Part shown: one piece after another, positions 31,701 through 41,058 of the stretch
Position numbering within the stretch: the stretch's first letter is position 1
Layout of the letters: every line of letters begins with the position of its first letter
Source: Bathynomus jamesi
Taxonomy: Eukaryota; Arthropoda; Malacostraca; Isopoda; Cirolanidae
Assembly (NCBI GenBank): GCA_023014485.1
Contig: JAJOZX010003318.1
Coordinates: 1 to 64,000 of the forward strand
DNA: 64,000 nucleotides
Direction: 5' to 3'
Translations under genes and position numbers: made by a program
Notes under the pieces: model-generated
The model's database searches: none
What the model saw: the letters and a program-made list of their open reading frames with translations, nothing else
What the model was told of the DNA's origin: nothing

Positions 31701-32047
31701 TCTCTTCTCCTTTGTGGTATCAAACCAATTCTCAGGTGTCCTCTTCTATCTTCTTTAAGCGTCACTTCTACGTTATTCATATCTCCTATCACCACCTTTT
31801 CCTCCTTCATGCATACCTTCATATCCATTTTACACATAGTTTCCTTCCCTATTAACCAGGGCACATCTCCTTTCAGTATTTCCGTTTTTATATACACTTT
31901 TTGTCCTCCTATATTGACAGGAATTTCCATGATGCCTCTTGATGGGAAGCTCGTCTTCCCAAAGGTAAAGACCTTTTTTGATGTTACAGTCTTTGCCCTC
32001 ATTCTCTTAAGCTCCTCCTTATCCAACTCCATCACTATCTTTGATAG
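28742..32047 (-). CDS. Copia pol: protease remainder, integrase, RT, RNase H
   Basis: 1,097 uninterrupted residues after ATG 32035, in frame with gag across the TGA. Order: protease C-terminal part (PVNIGGQKVYIKTEIL), zinc H2C2 (HLQFGHAS ... CDICKRY), integrase core (VALDLGEL, LTDNGGEFQ, ESPWSNGLCEK, the D-D-E triad), an acidic linker (EDEEESEDEVEDEEDE), RT (WVVTEKVKAGKRICKARLVARG, TLDIATAYLQG, YGLKDAAKAWY, LCAHVDDFCYGG, catalytic HVDD), RNase H (IYADASFGN, ATIEAEALSVGEAI, KTDSKTLMKAI, VADVLTKRG). No damage is visible in this ORF, so it may be competent. Confidence 0.93.
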   Translation of the reverse strand, partial: LSKIVMELDKEELKRMRAKTVTSKKVFTFGKTSFPSRGIMEIPVNIGGQKVYIKTEILKGDVPWLIGKETMCKMDMKVCMKEEKVVIGDMNNVEVTLKEDRRGHLRIGLIPQRRREEVWTEGWKEKGDKEIGAAIRKLHLQFGHASGERIWRLTEDAGWSEGLEEEQKKKMKNRLLEQLTECDICKRYKKNPPKPVVGLSWSKQFNEVVALDLGELEGRRFLVMVDMATRYCQARWIKDKTPETVMNGMMEGWLTIFGTPAKILTDNGGEFQNEKMRIMCEKWQIKMMTTPAESPWSNGLCEKTVGLLKESLRKMAEEVNIKIALGWVVLAKNCLSNYGGFSPNQLVFGHNPIHPNLLNDGFSIGGVVEGNEEQMVRENLQAMHKAREIFIKNESCLKIRTALRKNIRVHKIEDVIINDEVYYKRENEKEWRGPAKVIGVDGKTVIVKHGDSLRQVARVHITRIQGTNEVMKEERERGNEKEEEIDNNNFDREERDMVMVRRDGGDPVCDDDEAMEDEEESEDEVEDEEDEREEEVEREIIPKLKKGDRVRARHKETGEREEWKILGLAGKRSSKKWGDSYNIQEINTGRKDWIDLREYEEIRKIDDEEEVLLGFEDEKVEEAKRKELQSWLDNEVYEEVEDVGQKSVSTRWVVTEKVKAGKRICKARLVARGFEEEMEDWEKDAPTCNPETLKLCLCIINQKGWKCHTLDIATAYLQGERIQRVVYVKPPSEVESGVLWQLKKAVYGLKDAAKAWYMKVVKVVVELGGVKSKLEPNMFYWKDDQGSVSGVLCAHVDDFCYGGDDNFLKTVITKMKEKLKVGDQGRQNFKYIGVHVRQQEKRILIEQRKYIESIQEPEGKLYQGLRVLKRKELTLYRSIVGQLNWISQHILPEIAYDVSDLSRAFKEGTTQDMRKLIKIVKKAKRSRGEIVLEKLDEEKIFWEIYADASFGNVENEQTQIGYIISLADDMGRKCPIWWKSRKAKRVAKATIEAEALSVGEAIEGGIYYNQLWKEIVGGRKIEIRVKTDSKTLMKAIKSNTGVSSKRLRIDIAAIKETLESGEVTEVEWVRGLEQVADVLTKRGVAEENIRRYVGGESLKKN

Positions 32048-32962
32048 TCATAGTTCTCCACATACTGTTGATTTGCATCCAGTGTCTAAAATAGCTTCAA
32101 TATCTCCCCATTCTTCTTCCTCAGTTATGACCTCACTCACGTAAATCTTCTCTTTATCATTATCAGATCGACTAACCATCCCTTTGTTTTTATAATGCTT
32201 TGGACAATCATAGGCCCAATGCCATTCGGATTTGCAGATTGTACATGTTGTTACCTTTCCCTGTTGGTTCATCGGGTTTCTTCTTCCGGCTCCTTTCCTG
32301 CTCCAATTTCCTCTCCATCGACCTCCACCTCTATTGTTTAATCCTCTTCCTCCACCATATCCACGATTCATCTGGTCATGTTCCAACCACTCCTCTCCTT
32401 TTGCTTCCTCCTCCAAGGTTTCAAATATCCTCCTCATTATTCGTGTCACCGTTTCATATTTCATCTCCTCCTTTCCACATGCTGATAAAACTAATTGTTT
32501 TTGTTGTTCAGACAGGCTCGCTTGTTCCAGCACATGAAATCCCTTCACTTCTCCTTCAAACATCTCTCTACCTAATGTTGTTTTACAGTCCTTCGCGTTT
32601 TTTTCATACCGGAAAATGTAATCCTTCATCGTTTCACCCACTTCCCTCTTGATCTTGAAATACTTCTTCATATTTTCATAATTCTCCATCAAAGTCTCCT
32701 TTTTATACACTTTATCCAGAACTGACAAAATAATTGCTGCACCACCTTCTTGTTTAAGACTTCCTCGACTAATATCTTCGGTCACCTCCCATGCCTTCCC
32801 TCCTAAATTCATCCTTATTTCCAAACCAGGGTATACCACTTCTTCGCACACGATCAACCAATCCTCTACTCTCCCTCTCCAACTTCTAAATTCTTCTTGC
32901 TTCCCGTTGAAATGTGGACATCCTCTTCTCATCCTCCAGTCTCCACTGTCTTTATTGCTCAT
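32048..32962 (-). CDS. Copia gag with zinc knuckle and protease start
   Basis: 304 residues from ATG 32962 (MSNKDSGDWRMRRGCPHFNG), 32 bases past the 5' LTR. It has the gag domain (SWRGRVEDWLI, YIFRYEKNAKDCKTTLG), a Gly/Arg-rich RNA-binding stretch, a CX2CX4HX4C knuckle (CTICKSEWHWAYDC), then AILDTGCKSTVCGEL: the DTG protease active site. The frame stops at a TGA (32048-32050) inside the protease and continues in the same frame as the pol ORF. Copia elements usually make one polyprotein, so this stop is either a mutation or a readthrough signal. Confidence 0.85.
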   Translation of the reverse strand: MSNKDSGDWRMRRGCPHFNGKQEEFRSWRGRVEDWLIVCEEVVYPGLEIRMNLGGKAWEVTEDISRGSLKQEGGAAIILSVLDKVYKKETLMENYENMKKYFKIKREVGETMKDYIFRYEKNAKDCKTTLGREMFEGEVKGFHVLEQASLSEQQKQLVLSACGKEEMKYETVTRIMRRIFETLEEEAKGEEWLEHDQMNRGYGGGRGLNNRGGGRWRGNWSRKGAGRRNPMNQQGKVTTCTICKSEWHWAYDCPKHYKNKGMVSRSDNDKEKIYVSEVITEEEEWGDIEAILDTGCKSTVCGEL

Positions 32963-32982
32963 GTTGTCGAATTCGAACCACG

Positions 32983-32993
32983 CTCTGCTACCA
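32983..32993 (-). promoter_or_regulatory. Copia primer-binding site (initiator tRNA-Met 3' end)
   Basis: Minus-strand TGGTAGCAGAG starts one base after the 5' LTR. It is complementary to the 3' end of animal initiator tRNA-Met (CTCTGCTACCA), the usual primer for Copia minus-strand synthesis. Confidence 0.8.
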
Positions 32994-32994
32994 G

Positions 32995-33475
32995 TGATAA
33001 AAAGTAGAATAATTTCTCACCTTCAATTTATTTAAGGTGTTCCTCGTGTTTCTTCTCTTCATATTTAAGAAAGTACCCCCACCCCGTGAATACCCAGAAC
33101 AGCCGGCTATCCCCTAAATACCACGGTCTAGGTACCCCTTAGAAATAATGCTTTAGCTCTTCTTTGCAATAGATGATCTTGCGCTTCTTTTGATTCTTCT
33201 TTGTTATTAGTTCTTATTATTCAGTTTTCCCCCTTGTTTAGAAAGGGTCTTTATTATCTCGTTTATTTATTCAATTTAATCTCTATCTTATTTATATATG
33301 CGAGCCTGTCTTTGGGCATATATGCACCATCACCTGTAACAACAATAAAACAATGAAAGTAATGTATTAACAATTCAAATAAAAAGTGTTACTCCCCTGA
33401 GTATGTGTGTCCTTTTCTTTGAACTACTGGACACAACTCCACCTCCTCATCTGTAGAATAAGAGCGATTTAGTCA
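32995..33475 (-). repeat. Copia 5' LTR (481 bp)
   Basis: Partner of 28236-28717, TG...CA bounded. On the minus strand it drives the element; the PBS follows immediately. Confidence 0.93.
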
Positions 33476-33955
33476 CACAGCGCATTTTCTCACCTCACTC
33501 ACCCATGCTTCTTCAGCCTGGCATTCTCCTACAACAGGCTGATTAGAAGGCCAGTTTTCACTTCCAAGTTTTAGCCACTCCGGCCCATTCCACCACAAAC
33601 TTGACTGTGCAAGATCTTTCACTGAAATTCCTCGTGTTGGTAAATCAGCGGGGTTTTGGGTGCCTGGACAATGCTTCCATTGTTTGGGATCTGTGTGCGC
33701 TTGAATTTCCTCCACCCTATTGGCAACAAATGGTTTCCATTTCCTTGCCTGGCTTCTTAACCAGTGCCAAACTATAGTGGAGTCTGTCCAATAATAGCTT
33801 GGAATTTCAGAGAGGGCCAAAGACTTTTGCACTATAACTGCAAGCCGACTAGCAATAACTGCACCCATCAATTCCAGCCTTGGAACAGAAAGCCTTTTCA
33901 AAGGTGCTACTCTGCTCTTTGCAGCAACCAACCTGCAACTTACTTCCTCTTGCAA
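33476..33955 (-). CDS. BEL-A RNase H-like domain
   Basis: VAPLKRLSVPRLELMGAVIASRL (E), YYWTDSTIVWHWL (D), VANRVEEIQ and HCPGTQNPADLPTRG (N/D-A-D) are the RNase H signature of BEL/Pao. The frame ends at KCAV where the Copia element entered (Copia TSD CACAG at 33476-33480). Confidence 0.82.
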
Positions 33956-34001
33956 TGCGCCTCTTATATAAATACAAGTTGCATAGGCTTCCTCACTTGC
34001 A

Positions 34002-34492
34002 TCACAAGATGTGCAGCTCCAAATTGTCTGGACTATTGTTCAACTCTCCAAAGTACCATCTTGGGATTTCAATGTCTCCAAGATGTGCCAATTCTTTGAA
34101 CCAATATTTCCACCTTACCACCATATGATCAGGTAACTCTTGGTCCCAACCAAGTCCAATTTCCCAGAGGCTCTGAAACCAAATTTTTGACTTTATCACA
34201 AATGGAGCCAGGAATCCAAGAGGATCAAAGACCTTTGAAGCCAAACTAAGAGCTGTACGTTTTGTCCACCTTGTCTCATTCTCAGCCAGCTCTACTAAAG
34301 ATTTCCCATTGAAGGTAAACAAATCATCATCATGCTGCCAAACAATGCCTAGCACCTTTGCGTCTATTGCCCACAACTCCTTAATACCAGAATCCTCAAT
34401 ACTTTCTGCTGCATCAGGTACTACACAGGAATGACTCATAAACTCTTATAATTGCGAATGATTGGCCTGCCATTTTCTAAGCTCCATACCAG
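34002..34492 (-). CDS. BEL-A RT C-terminus / A17-type connection
   Basis: After the hAT insertion, frame 34492-34446 continues EAGMELRKWQANHSQL, then in a shifted frame 34439-34002 gives KVLGIVWQHDDDLFTF, SLASKVFDPLGFLAPFVIKSKI and LWEIGLGWDQELP, the Pao 'peptidase A17' region. It ends at ELHIL where the frame shifts into the RNase H part. Confidence 0.8.
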
Positions 34493-34500
34493 CCTCCCTC
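34493..34500. repeat. hAT 8-bp target duplication, left (CCTCCCTC)
   Basis: Identical to 35853-35860 and abutting both hAT tips. Confidence 0.95.
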
Positions 34501-35852
34501 CAGTGGCGGTTCCTCATATGGGCAGCCGCACAGGGCGGCATTTGTGGAGGGGTGGCATGAGCGCCTGCAAAAAAAATAAAAATAAAAATAAGAATAAATA
34601 AATAAAGAAATAAATAAAAATAAAAAATAAAATAAAATAAATAATAAAAGATCAATAAATATATTTTTATTAATAAAAAACCATCTATTGCATTTTCCAT
34701 AAACCTTCCCATAAAAGACCTAAACAATGCAAAATGCTTCCAGATTAATATTATTGGGAATAAAGGCCCATACTTTAACATATGTAATGTTATTTTTCTG
34801 GGTTTGGTTAAATAGTGAAATGTATATTATGAAGCATCTGATGAGCCCTTGATTGATGCTTTGAAGAAGCTGGAGGTGACATTTTTCAATGCAGTGGTTG
34901 ATGCTGCAACATCAGCCATTCAGGAAAGATTTTCCACGTTGGAAATTGTGGGAGAGAAGTTTGGAGTGCTGACACATTTCCAAAATCTCACATTTGAGGA
35001 GCTGACAGAACAATGTGTGAACCTTAGTACTACACTACACTTTAAGGGACAATCTGACTTGGATGGCAGAGAGCTTGCACAGGAGCTGAAGAACTTGCCT
35101 GACTTGCCATCAAAGACCATATCCTTGCTTGAACTGCTGACATTTATCCATGAAAGGGAGCTCTCTGAAATATATCCAAATTTGTGGACTGCTCTCAGAA
35201 TTGGTCTTACTCTTCCAGTCACTGTTGCTGAAGCAGAGAGGAGCTTTTCAAAGCTGAAGCTCATCAAATCCTACCTGAGGTCAACTATGTCACAGGAACG
35301 CCTTACCGGTCTGGCCATCATCAGTATAAATCATACAATTGCTGAGCAGATTTCATATGATGATTTAATTCATGACTTTGCATCAAGGAAGGTAAGAAGA
35401 GTCAGGCTTTAGATGGCAGTTGTGCTGTGGTGCAATTTATTTTGTTTCTTGTTCAAAGTGTAGCATAATAATTACCCTCTCTTAAGTGTCTTATTCTATT
35501 TATGTGATAGAGCATTTGTACAATTTAGAAATTTGATTCTCTAGTTTATTTATGGCAGTTGTGCAATTTAATTTGTATTTTTCCTGTTCATAGTATCATA
35601 ATTACATTCTCTTAAGTGAGTTATTCTATTTACGTGATGAAGGATTTGTAAAATTCAGAAATTTGAGTCTTTGTTTTGGTTCTGAAGTTCCAACAATTAG
35701 TCCAATAAAAAGTTATTTTGTTATTTTGTGAAAGAGTTATGTCTGTCCTTTATTTTGGGGGGATTCGAATGTGTGTGTGTTGGCGAACAGGGGGGGGGGG
35801 GCGCTGAAGGTGAGGTTCGCCCAGGGCGTCATGTAAGCTAGGACCGCCACTG
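34501..35852 (+). mobile_element. hAT element, internally deleted, nested in BEL-A
   Basis: Ends CAGTGGCGGT and the inverse CCGCCACTG, flanked by perfect CCTCCCTC (34493-34500 and 35853-35860). It is 1,352 bp, much shorter than an autonomous hAT, and retains only the 3' end of a transposase on the plus strand. It is inserted in the BEL-A RT gene; the reading of BEL-A continues across when it is excised. Confidence 0.95.
34849..35412 (+). pseudogene. hAT transposase C-terminal (dimerisation) fragment
   Basis: 187 residues: ELLTFIHERELSEIYPNLW, then LTLPVTVAEAERSFSKLKLIKSYLRSTM and LTGLAIISI, the hAT C-terminal dimerisation domain of the ZMYM/ZBED-type lineage. The N-terminal zinc finger and catalytic D residues are missing, so the element is a deletion derivative. 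An A-rich low-complexity tract (34568-34675) lies at the deletion side. Confidence 0.85.
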
Positions 35853-35860
35853 CCTCCCTC
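35853..35860. repeat. hAT 8-bp target duplication, right (CCTCCCTC)
   Basis: Identical to 34493-34500. Confidence 0.95.
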
Positions 35861-36627
35861 ATTATAGCTCTAGCCTCCATGAATATCTGTTTAGCCATTT
35901 CTGTATTATCCACGGAACACAGCAAATCATCAACATAAAAATTTTTCCTTATGTGTTCAATAGTGTTAGGATAGACTTCAGAATATTTCTTAAAATGGTA
36001 CTGCATAGTAGCTGCCAACAGAAATGGACTAGAGCTGAGGCCAAACAACACTGACTTCATTCTATATGCTTGAACCTTAGGTTCATTTTCCAACAAGTCT
36101 TTCGTATCCACCCACAGATACCTTACTGCATCTCTGTCCTCTGGTTTTAACCTTATCCGCAAAAAGGCTTGCTTCACATCTGCAGTCAATGCTACTCTAC
36201 CAAACCTGAATCTCAGTAACAAGGAAAATAAATCTGCATTTAAATTTGGCCCAGCATCCAAACAGTCATTCAAGTACACACCACCTTTGTCCTTGGCTGA
36301 GCCATCAAAAACTACCCTCAGTTTGGTGGTAGTTTTGTCTCGCCGTACCACTGCATGGTGTGGCAGATAATGTGCCTCCTGGCTCACCAGCTCACCTTGC
36401 ACCCTTTCAGCATAGCCCTCCCTTACATAACTTAGGATGGCCTCATTGTATTCAATTAACAACTCCTCATTTTTTCTTAGCCTGTACAATGAAGTCTCCA
36501 ACCTCCGATTAGCTAGCTGAAGGTTTGAACCGGGTTTGCAAGAATCCTTCCATGGTAGGCCAACTTCATAGCAACCATCTCTAAATCCAATCCCTTTTTC
36601 AAATTGCTCTAAAACATCATTGTTCAC
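35853..36627 (-). CDS. BEL-A reverse transcriptase
   Basis: From 36627 the frame reads LPWKDSCKPGSNLQLANRRL, YLPHHAVVRRDKTTTKLRVVFDGSAKDKGG, LTADVKQAFLRIRL (first catalytic D), SVLFGLSSSPFLLAAT and KNFYVDDLLCSV (catalytic YVDD). All RT landmarks are intact. It is cut after IFMEARAIM by the hAT insertion; residues encoded by 35737-35852 belong to the hAT right end. The protein copies the element RNA into DNA. Confidence 0.88.
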
Positions 36628-36869
36628 TGTACTGTACTTGCCTGTTTGTCCTTTATGCCAATAGATTCAAGTTCCCAAAACGCTTTCAAATGCCTTTCCA
36701 GACCATGGCTGTTCTCCTCAATCTTAACAAAAAGAGCCTTAACTTCCATTTCATTGCAATAACTACCATGTAGCATCCAGCCTAGCTTACTTTCAATAGC
36801 TACCGGGCCTCGAGATGTGCGGACAATATTACCAGTGATGAAGTCCCAATAATAGTCAGCTCCAATCAA
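36624..36869 (-). pseudogene. BEL-A protease-RT linker
   Basis: 81 residues opening with MIGADYYWDFITG and SRGPVAIESKLGWMLHG, the conserved IGxDY...GW...G block preceding the BEL RT. It ends in a different frame from the RT ORF, with a 4-base overlap. Confidence 0.7.
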
Positions 36870-36899
36870 AAGACTAATATCTTCTCTTCCTTCAAACTA

Positions 36900-37228
36900 T
36901 TATTGCCCAAATTAAATCCTTTAACTTACAATTCTTGGACACATGCCATATCTAAACAAGTAGTGACTGGAGCACAAAGTTCCTCAATCTCTACAGCTTG
37001 GACCTTGATAGTGGGACTTTGCGGTAACAACCCTTTAACCAGAACTTCTACCTTCTTAAATTTGGTTCGGTTTTGAACGGAACCCCAAACCCAGAAATTC
37101 TTAAATTTTCCCTCTTAAGTTCTTTAAACTTCAATTTTCTGGAAATTCTGGTCTTAATAAAACTACACTGGCTACCACTATCAAACAACACTCTTACAGT
37201 AGCTTCTCCCTCATTCCCAATTAATAAG
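36900..37228 (-). pseudogene. BEL-A aspartic protease domain
   Basis: Directly after the BEL-B insertion the minus strand resumes in frame with LLIGNEGEATVRVLFDSGSQCSF. DSG is the retropepsin-type active site (DUF1758-like). Downstream the reading shifts near 37065 and meets a stop around 36920, so this region is decayed. It releases the mature proteins from the polyprotein. Confidence 0.7.
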
Positions 37229-37233
37229 GCTGC

Positions 37234-38018
37234 TATGAAAAAACTATATAGGGCTATGGGTTGATTGCCTGTGCCCTCATCCGTTGGAAATTTCCAACAG
37301 ACTTCAGTGGAGGGTTACCGACAAAAGCCCTATGCTTTTTCGTTAGAGAGTTATAAATATGTAGGTTGTTAAAGGACCGTTTTATATTTAAGTGATTACG
37401 GTAATTTTAGCGTCGGGAGTTGGGAAGCCTTATGTTAATAAAACTGAAATTGCCTCACCTTATTTTTGCTGGGTCTTTGTTTGTTTCGATGTAGGGCGTG
37501 ACGGTCATTTTCGGTGTAGGGCCGCCACGATGGGGTTACGCGGCGAATTTACTTAAGGTAATTAATATAGGCAGTCACTATATAAACCCCTGAAGGAATA
37601 GGCCTATCCTTTTATAGTCATTAGGTTTTATATTATAAGGAATTCACTCAGAACTTGAGGGAAAATTTAGACACGTCTTCCCAGTTTAAAGCGTTCGCTC
37701 GAACATAAACAGCCCTGAGAGCCGTTCCTTGGTTCTCGTGTATTATTTGCCGTTCTAGCCAAATTTTGTTTAGTCTACTTTTCTGTGGTAGACTAAACAA
37801 TAAATTGGGTTTTCTTGTTGCTATGTGAGGCTGATTCATACATACAGGTTCTTTGTACGTATGGCAATTCAATTATTTCATTCCCAATAGGCTATGTCGC
37901 CAATCCCGAGGCTATTTTGTATAGATATTTAATTCAATTAATTAATAATTTATATTTAATTATGAAATAAATGTACCACATATGATACCATGTTGTGAGC
38001 GCGTATAGTTTTTCCATA
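37234..38018 (-). repeat. BEL-B 3' LTR (785 bp)
   Basis: Plus-strand ends TATGAAAAAACTATA and TAGTTTTTCCATA. Matches 47299-48083 nearly perfectly; the TSD GCTGC precedes it. A 74-residue ORF present in both LTRs (37648-37872) has no known similarity and is probably incidental. Confidence 0.93.
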
Positions 38019-38295
38019 TACTGTGGAGGGCCGGAGAAAAATTTGTATGTTATAGATCAAAATTTTTTTTTTTTGACAAACTGTGTAAAACGTAAAAAAT
38101 GGATCAAAAGAATGAAGTAGAAATTTAGGAAGAGAGAGGTTACTCAAGACCTATTCAAATAGGAAAGTTCAAGAGGTCAACTTCTCAAGTTAGTTAAAGT
38201 TATGTCAATCAGTTTGACTCCCTTTAGGTATAGGAAATTTATGGGATTAAAGTAAAGTTATTAAGCATTTTAACTTTGCTCAGTTTGTGTAAGGT
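38019..38295 (-). other. BEL-B 3' untranslated region
   Basis: Between the end of the integrase ORF and the 3' LTR; contains a T-run near 38063. A clear polypurine tract is not visible next to the LTR. Confidence 0.4.
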
Positions 38296-39190
38296 TTATA
38301 AGTCACCAGTCTTAATTTTTTCTTGTAAAAGTTTTCTGGCTTTCAAAGCAGTCTTTCTTTGAGGCCTGTCTGGTTTAGTCTGAGTTACATCAGGCACATT
38401 GAGAGATTCCTCCCCAATAGTATCCTGATCCATCCTTTGGGGTAATGGTTCTAATTTAGCCCCACACTCCAAAGGATATAGTAATGTGATATCTCTGGTG
38501 GTTTCACCAGTTGCTGTTTTCAGTTTTACAACCCTGGTAACTTCGTCTTCACCAGTTTTGAGTTCCAAGACTTTTCCCATTGACCAATGTTGTCTTGGTG
38601 TCTTGTTATGTATCAACACAATGTCCCCAATTTTGACTGAATCATTCCAACTTTGTTTTGTTAATTGTTTATGTCTTTCTCTAAGACTTGTTAAGTATTC
38701 TTCTCTCCATTTTGTTATAAATTGAGTCTTGATTTGTGTCAAATGTTGGTATTTTGTGTTGAGTCCTTTGTGTCCTATTTCCCAATCTGGATCCTCTGTA
38801 CTGTTATGTTCAGATTCTGGTAACATGTTTACTGTTTCTCCCTTAATTAGGTGGTTTGGTGTGAGAGGTTCTGGCTCATTAATACCATCTCCCACATAAG
38901 TTAATGGTCTGTTGTTGACAACATTTTCAATTTCTGACAGAATAGTCATGAGTTCAAAAAGTTGTAGATGTTTTGTCCCAATAGTGTTTTTAAGGCAGTT
39001 CTTTACAGTTTGTATGTTTCTTTCCCAAATTGAACCACACCATGGTGTATTAACAGGAATGTACTTCCAGGTTATGTTGTGTTTGGTTAAATGAGTTTGT
39101 ACTGTTTCATTGTCACAAATCTGATGAATAATTCTTTCACCAGATTTGAAGTATGTGGCATTGTCTGACCATATAGTTTTGGGTACAGAA
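38296..39190 (-). pseudogene. BEL-B integrase core and C-terminal domain
   Basis: KTIWSDNATYFKSG (second D), VNTPWCGSIWERNIQ (catalytic E), NEPEPLTPNHLIKG and VKIGDIVLIHNKTPRQHW (DUF5641-like), basic C-terminus. The ORF continues to 38296, 277 bases from the 3' LTR. Together with the fragment above, all three catalytic acids are present. Confidence 0.8.
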
Positions 39191-39208
39191 TTGTGGGTAC
39201 AGAATTGT
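39181..39208. repeat. 14-bp tandem duplication causing the integrase frameshift
   Basis: GGGTACAGAATTGT occurs twice in a row at the exact place where the integrase reading changes frame. The degenerate integrase copy at 42285-42800 has only one such unit. Confidence 0.85.
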
Positions 39209-40094
39209 GTGCACAAAATCGTCTGAAAGCAGCAATAAAAGCTTCTGCTGTCAGATCTTCTACTATGTCTAGACATATGGCACGTGTGGCAGCACAGGTG
39301 AAGAGTACAATGTACACTTTGTATTCCTTTGAATCCATTTTGTCTCCAAAACTCACATTTACCGCTCCAGTGTAGTCAATACCCGTGGTTTCAAATGGCC
39401 GAGTAAATGTTACTCGTTCCACAGGTAGGTCTGGAGGGCTTGGGGTCTTAAAGGGTCGTGAATGGATACGTTTACAAGGAATGCATGTGTTTAAAATTTT
39501 CTTTGTTTCAGTTCTACCCTTTGGTAGCCAGTAAGTTTTTCTCAGCTCCGTCAGGGTTTGTGGGACCCCCATGTGGTGTATTTTGTTGTGGGTATCCCTG
39601 ATGATGAGATTTGTGAAGTGATTTCTCCTTGGAAGAAGAATTGGGTGCTTAGAGTTGTAAGTCAAAGTTGACTTGTTAAGCCTTCCTTTACACCTTATCA
39701 GACCCTCTGTATCCAGGTACAGATTTAGATCCATGACAAGTGAAGGAATTCCTTTGTTTAATGTGTTACTGGACCTAAGATACTTCAACTCCTTGTCAAA
39801 TTCTGAAGCTTGTATCTGTTGGAGCCAGTATTTTGTTGCAGTTTCTGTTAAGTTAGAAAAGGCCTTCTGAGGACAGTGTTTGAGAAGGTAGCTATTGACA
39901 AACTTGCAGCAATAGACTGTAATTCTCAAGAGTTTGTTGAGGTCTGAATAAAGGTGAGAGTCAAATATAGGTTTGTCCTCAGTGATCTTTTCAGTTGTTG
40001 TAGAGTTGAGTGTGAGGTTAACTACTTTGGCTGGCCAAAGATCCTCACATGTTAGCCATTCGGGCCCTTCATACCAGATTTTATTTGTTTTCAA
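39195..40094 (-). pseudogene. BEL-B integrase, N-terminal zinc domain and core start
   Basis: IWYEGPEWLTCEDLWP, HPILLPRRNHFTNLIIRDTHNKIHHMG and CIPCKRIHSRPF (H2C2 zinc), FETTGIDYTGAV (first catalytic D), VYIVLFTCAATRAICLDIV. Frame is lost at a 14-bp tandem duplication at 39181-39208. Confidence 0.8.
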
Positions 40095-40099
40095 CAGTT

Positions 40100-40298
40100 T
40101 GTAAGAGAGCCCTCTTGTCTAAAAGTGTGCAGGATTCTCTTTTGTTTTTATGTACCTAAATTTGATACCAAGGTTTGTGTTTGCAGTTTTGATTTCTGTT
40201 ACTGTTTTTCACAAATATATTTTTGCAAGAAGTTGTATCTGTGTTGGTCACCCATGTTAGACAAATTTGACTGTCTGTCCTTAAGTAAATGTTTGTTA
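40100..40298 (-). pseudogene. BEL-B RNase H, segment after the MITE
   Basis: NIYLRTDSQICLTWVTNTDTTSCKNIFVKN (catalytic D and following helix) and a basic tail, then a frame change before the integrase ORF at 40094. Confidence 0.65.
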
Positions 40299-40885
40299 CA
40301 TGGGCGCCCGCAGGTAGGGGCAAGGGGGGGCGCTTGCCTCCCCCTGGAAATGCCAAGAAAATATATTAAATATTTTCTAAGAAAATATTTATATCCTAAA
40401 CTTGCTGAAAAGTATCCAACTGCCTCCTAAAGGGTGAAAATTTTTATTTGTGTGCATGATAAAAGGTTGCTACCTTTTTATATGTTCACCGGGAGAAAAT
40501 CAACTCCAACAAAACTGATTTTATGGAAAAGGTTGTTCATAATTTTGGTAGTGACCGCAGACGACTACAATTCCTATTCAAATGAGCAGTGTAGGTGATG
40601 CTCGAAACACCGTTTTCAAATTAGGTACAACATTTACTTCAGTGTGCTTTTTTCTTCATTCTATCATGTTTCTGTTATAAATAAAATAAATGATTGTTAT
40701 CATGTGCATTGTATGTATATACAATATATATTTGCATTTTCCATTACAGAAAATACAACACTAAACTTGCTTAGAATTAACCTGCTGGTTCCTAAGGGGT
40801 CAAAAGTTTTTTGCTTGCTCCGGTCCCTACCTATTAATACATTAAATTTTGCCCCCCCTTGGAAAAAATCCTGCGGGCGCCCATG
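40299..40885. mobile_element. Non-autonomous TIR element (MITE) in BEL-B RNase H
   Basis: Ends CATGGGCGCCCGCAGG and the inverse CCTGCGGGCGCCCATG, followed inward by further inverted similarity (GGGGCAAGGGGGG / CCCCCCTTGG). Flanks are GTTA on both sides (40295-40298 and 40886-40889). No coding capacity. Removing it with one GTTA restores the RNase H frame. Confidence 0.8.
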
Positions 40886-41019
40886 GTTATGTCAACTTCT
40901 TTATACACTTGTGAAAGAAAGTCTGCTGTTTTAACTCCCAATGAGACAGCTAATAATTCAAGTTGTGGTACAGTTTTCTTTTGGTTTAAGGGTGCCACTT
41001 TTGCCTTTGAATAAACCAA
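40886..41019 (-). pseudogene. BEL-B RNase H, segment before the MITE
   Basis: VYSKAKVAPLNQKKTVPQLELLAVSLGVKTADFL (E of RNase H) up to VYKEVDIT, where the MITE enters. In-frame continuation (NIYLRTDSQICLTWV) lies beyond it. Confidence 0.7.
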
Positions 41020-41058
41020 GTTACTTTCATTTTCACTTGTTAAATAGGCACAACACCC

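Larger units (their letters stand above)
28236..33475 (-). mobile_element. Copia retrotransposon nested in BEL-A
   Basis: Direct LTRs (28236-28717 and 32995-33475) begin TGATAAAAAG and end TTTAGTCA on the plus strand. Flanks CAAAG (28231-28235) and CACAG (33476-33480) form a 5-bp target duplication with one mismatch. On the minus strand: PBS, gag, protease, integrase before RT, RNase H, polypurine tract. Integrase before RT defines Copia. LTRs differ by one visible indel, so the insertion is young. The GalEa clade, common in crustaceans, is a possible home but untested. Confidence 0.93.

Noticed and set aside
37648..37872. Identical 74-residue ORF in both BEL-B LTRs
   Set aside because: Present twice only because the LTRs are duplicates; no domain, no conserved context.
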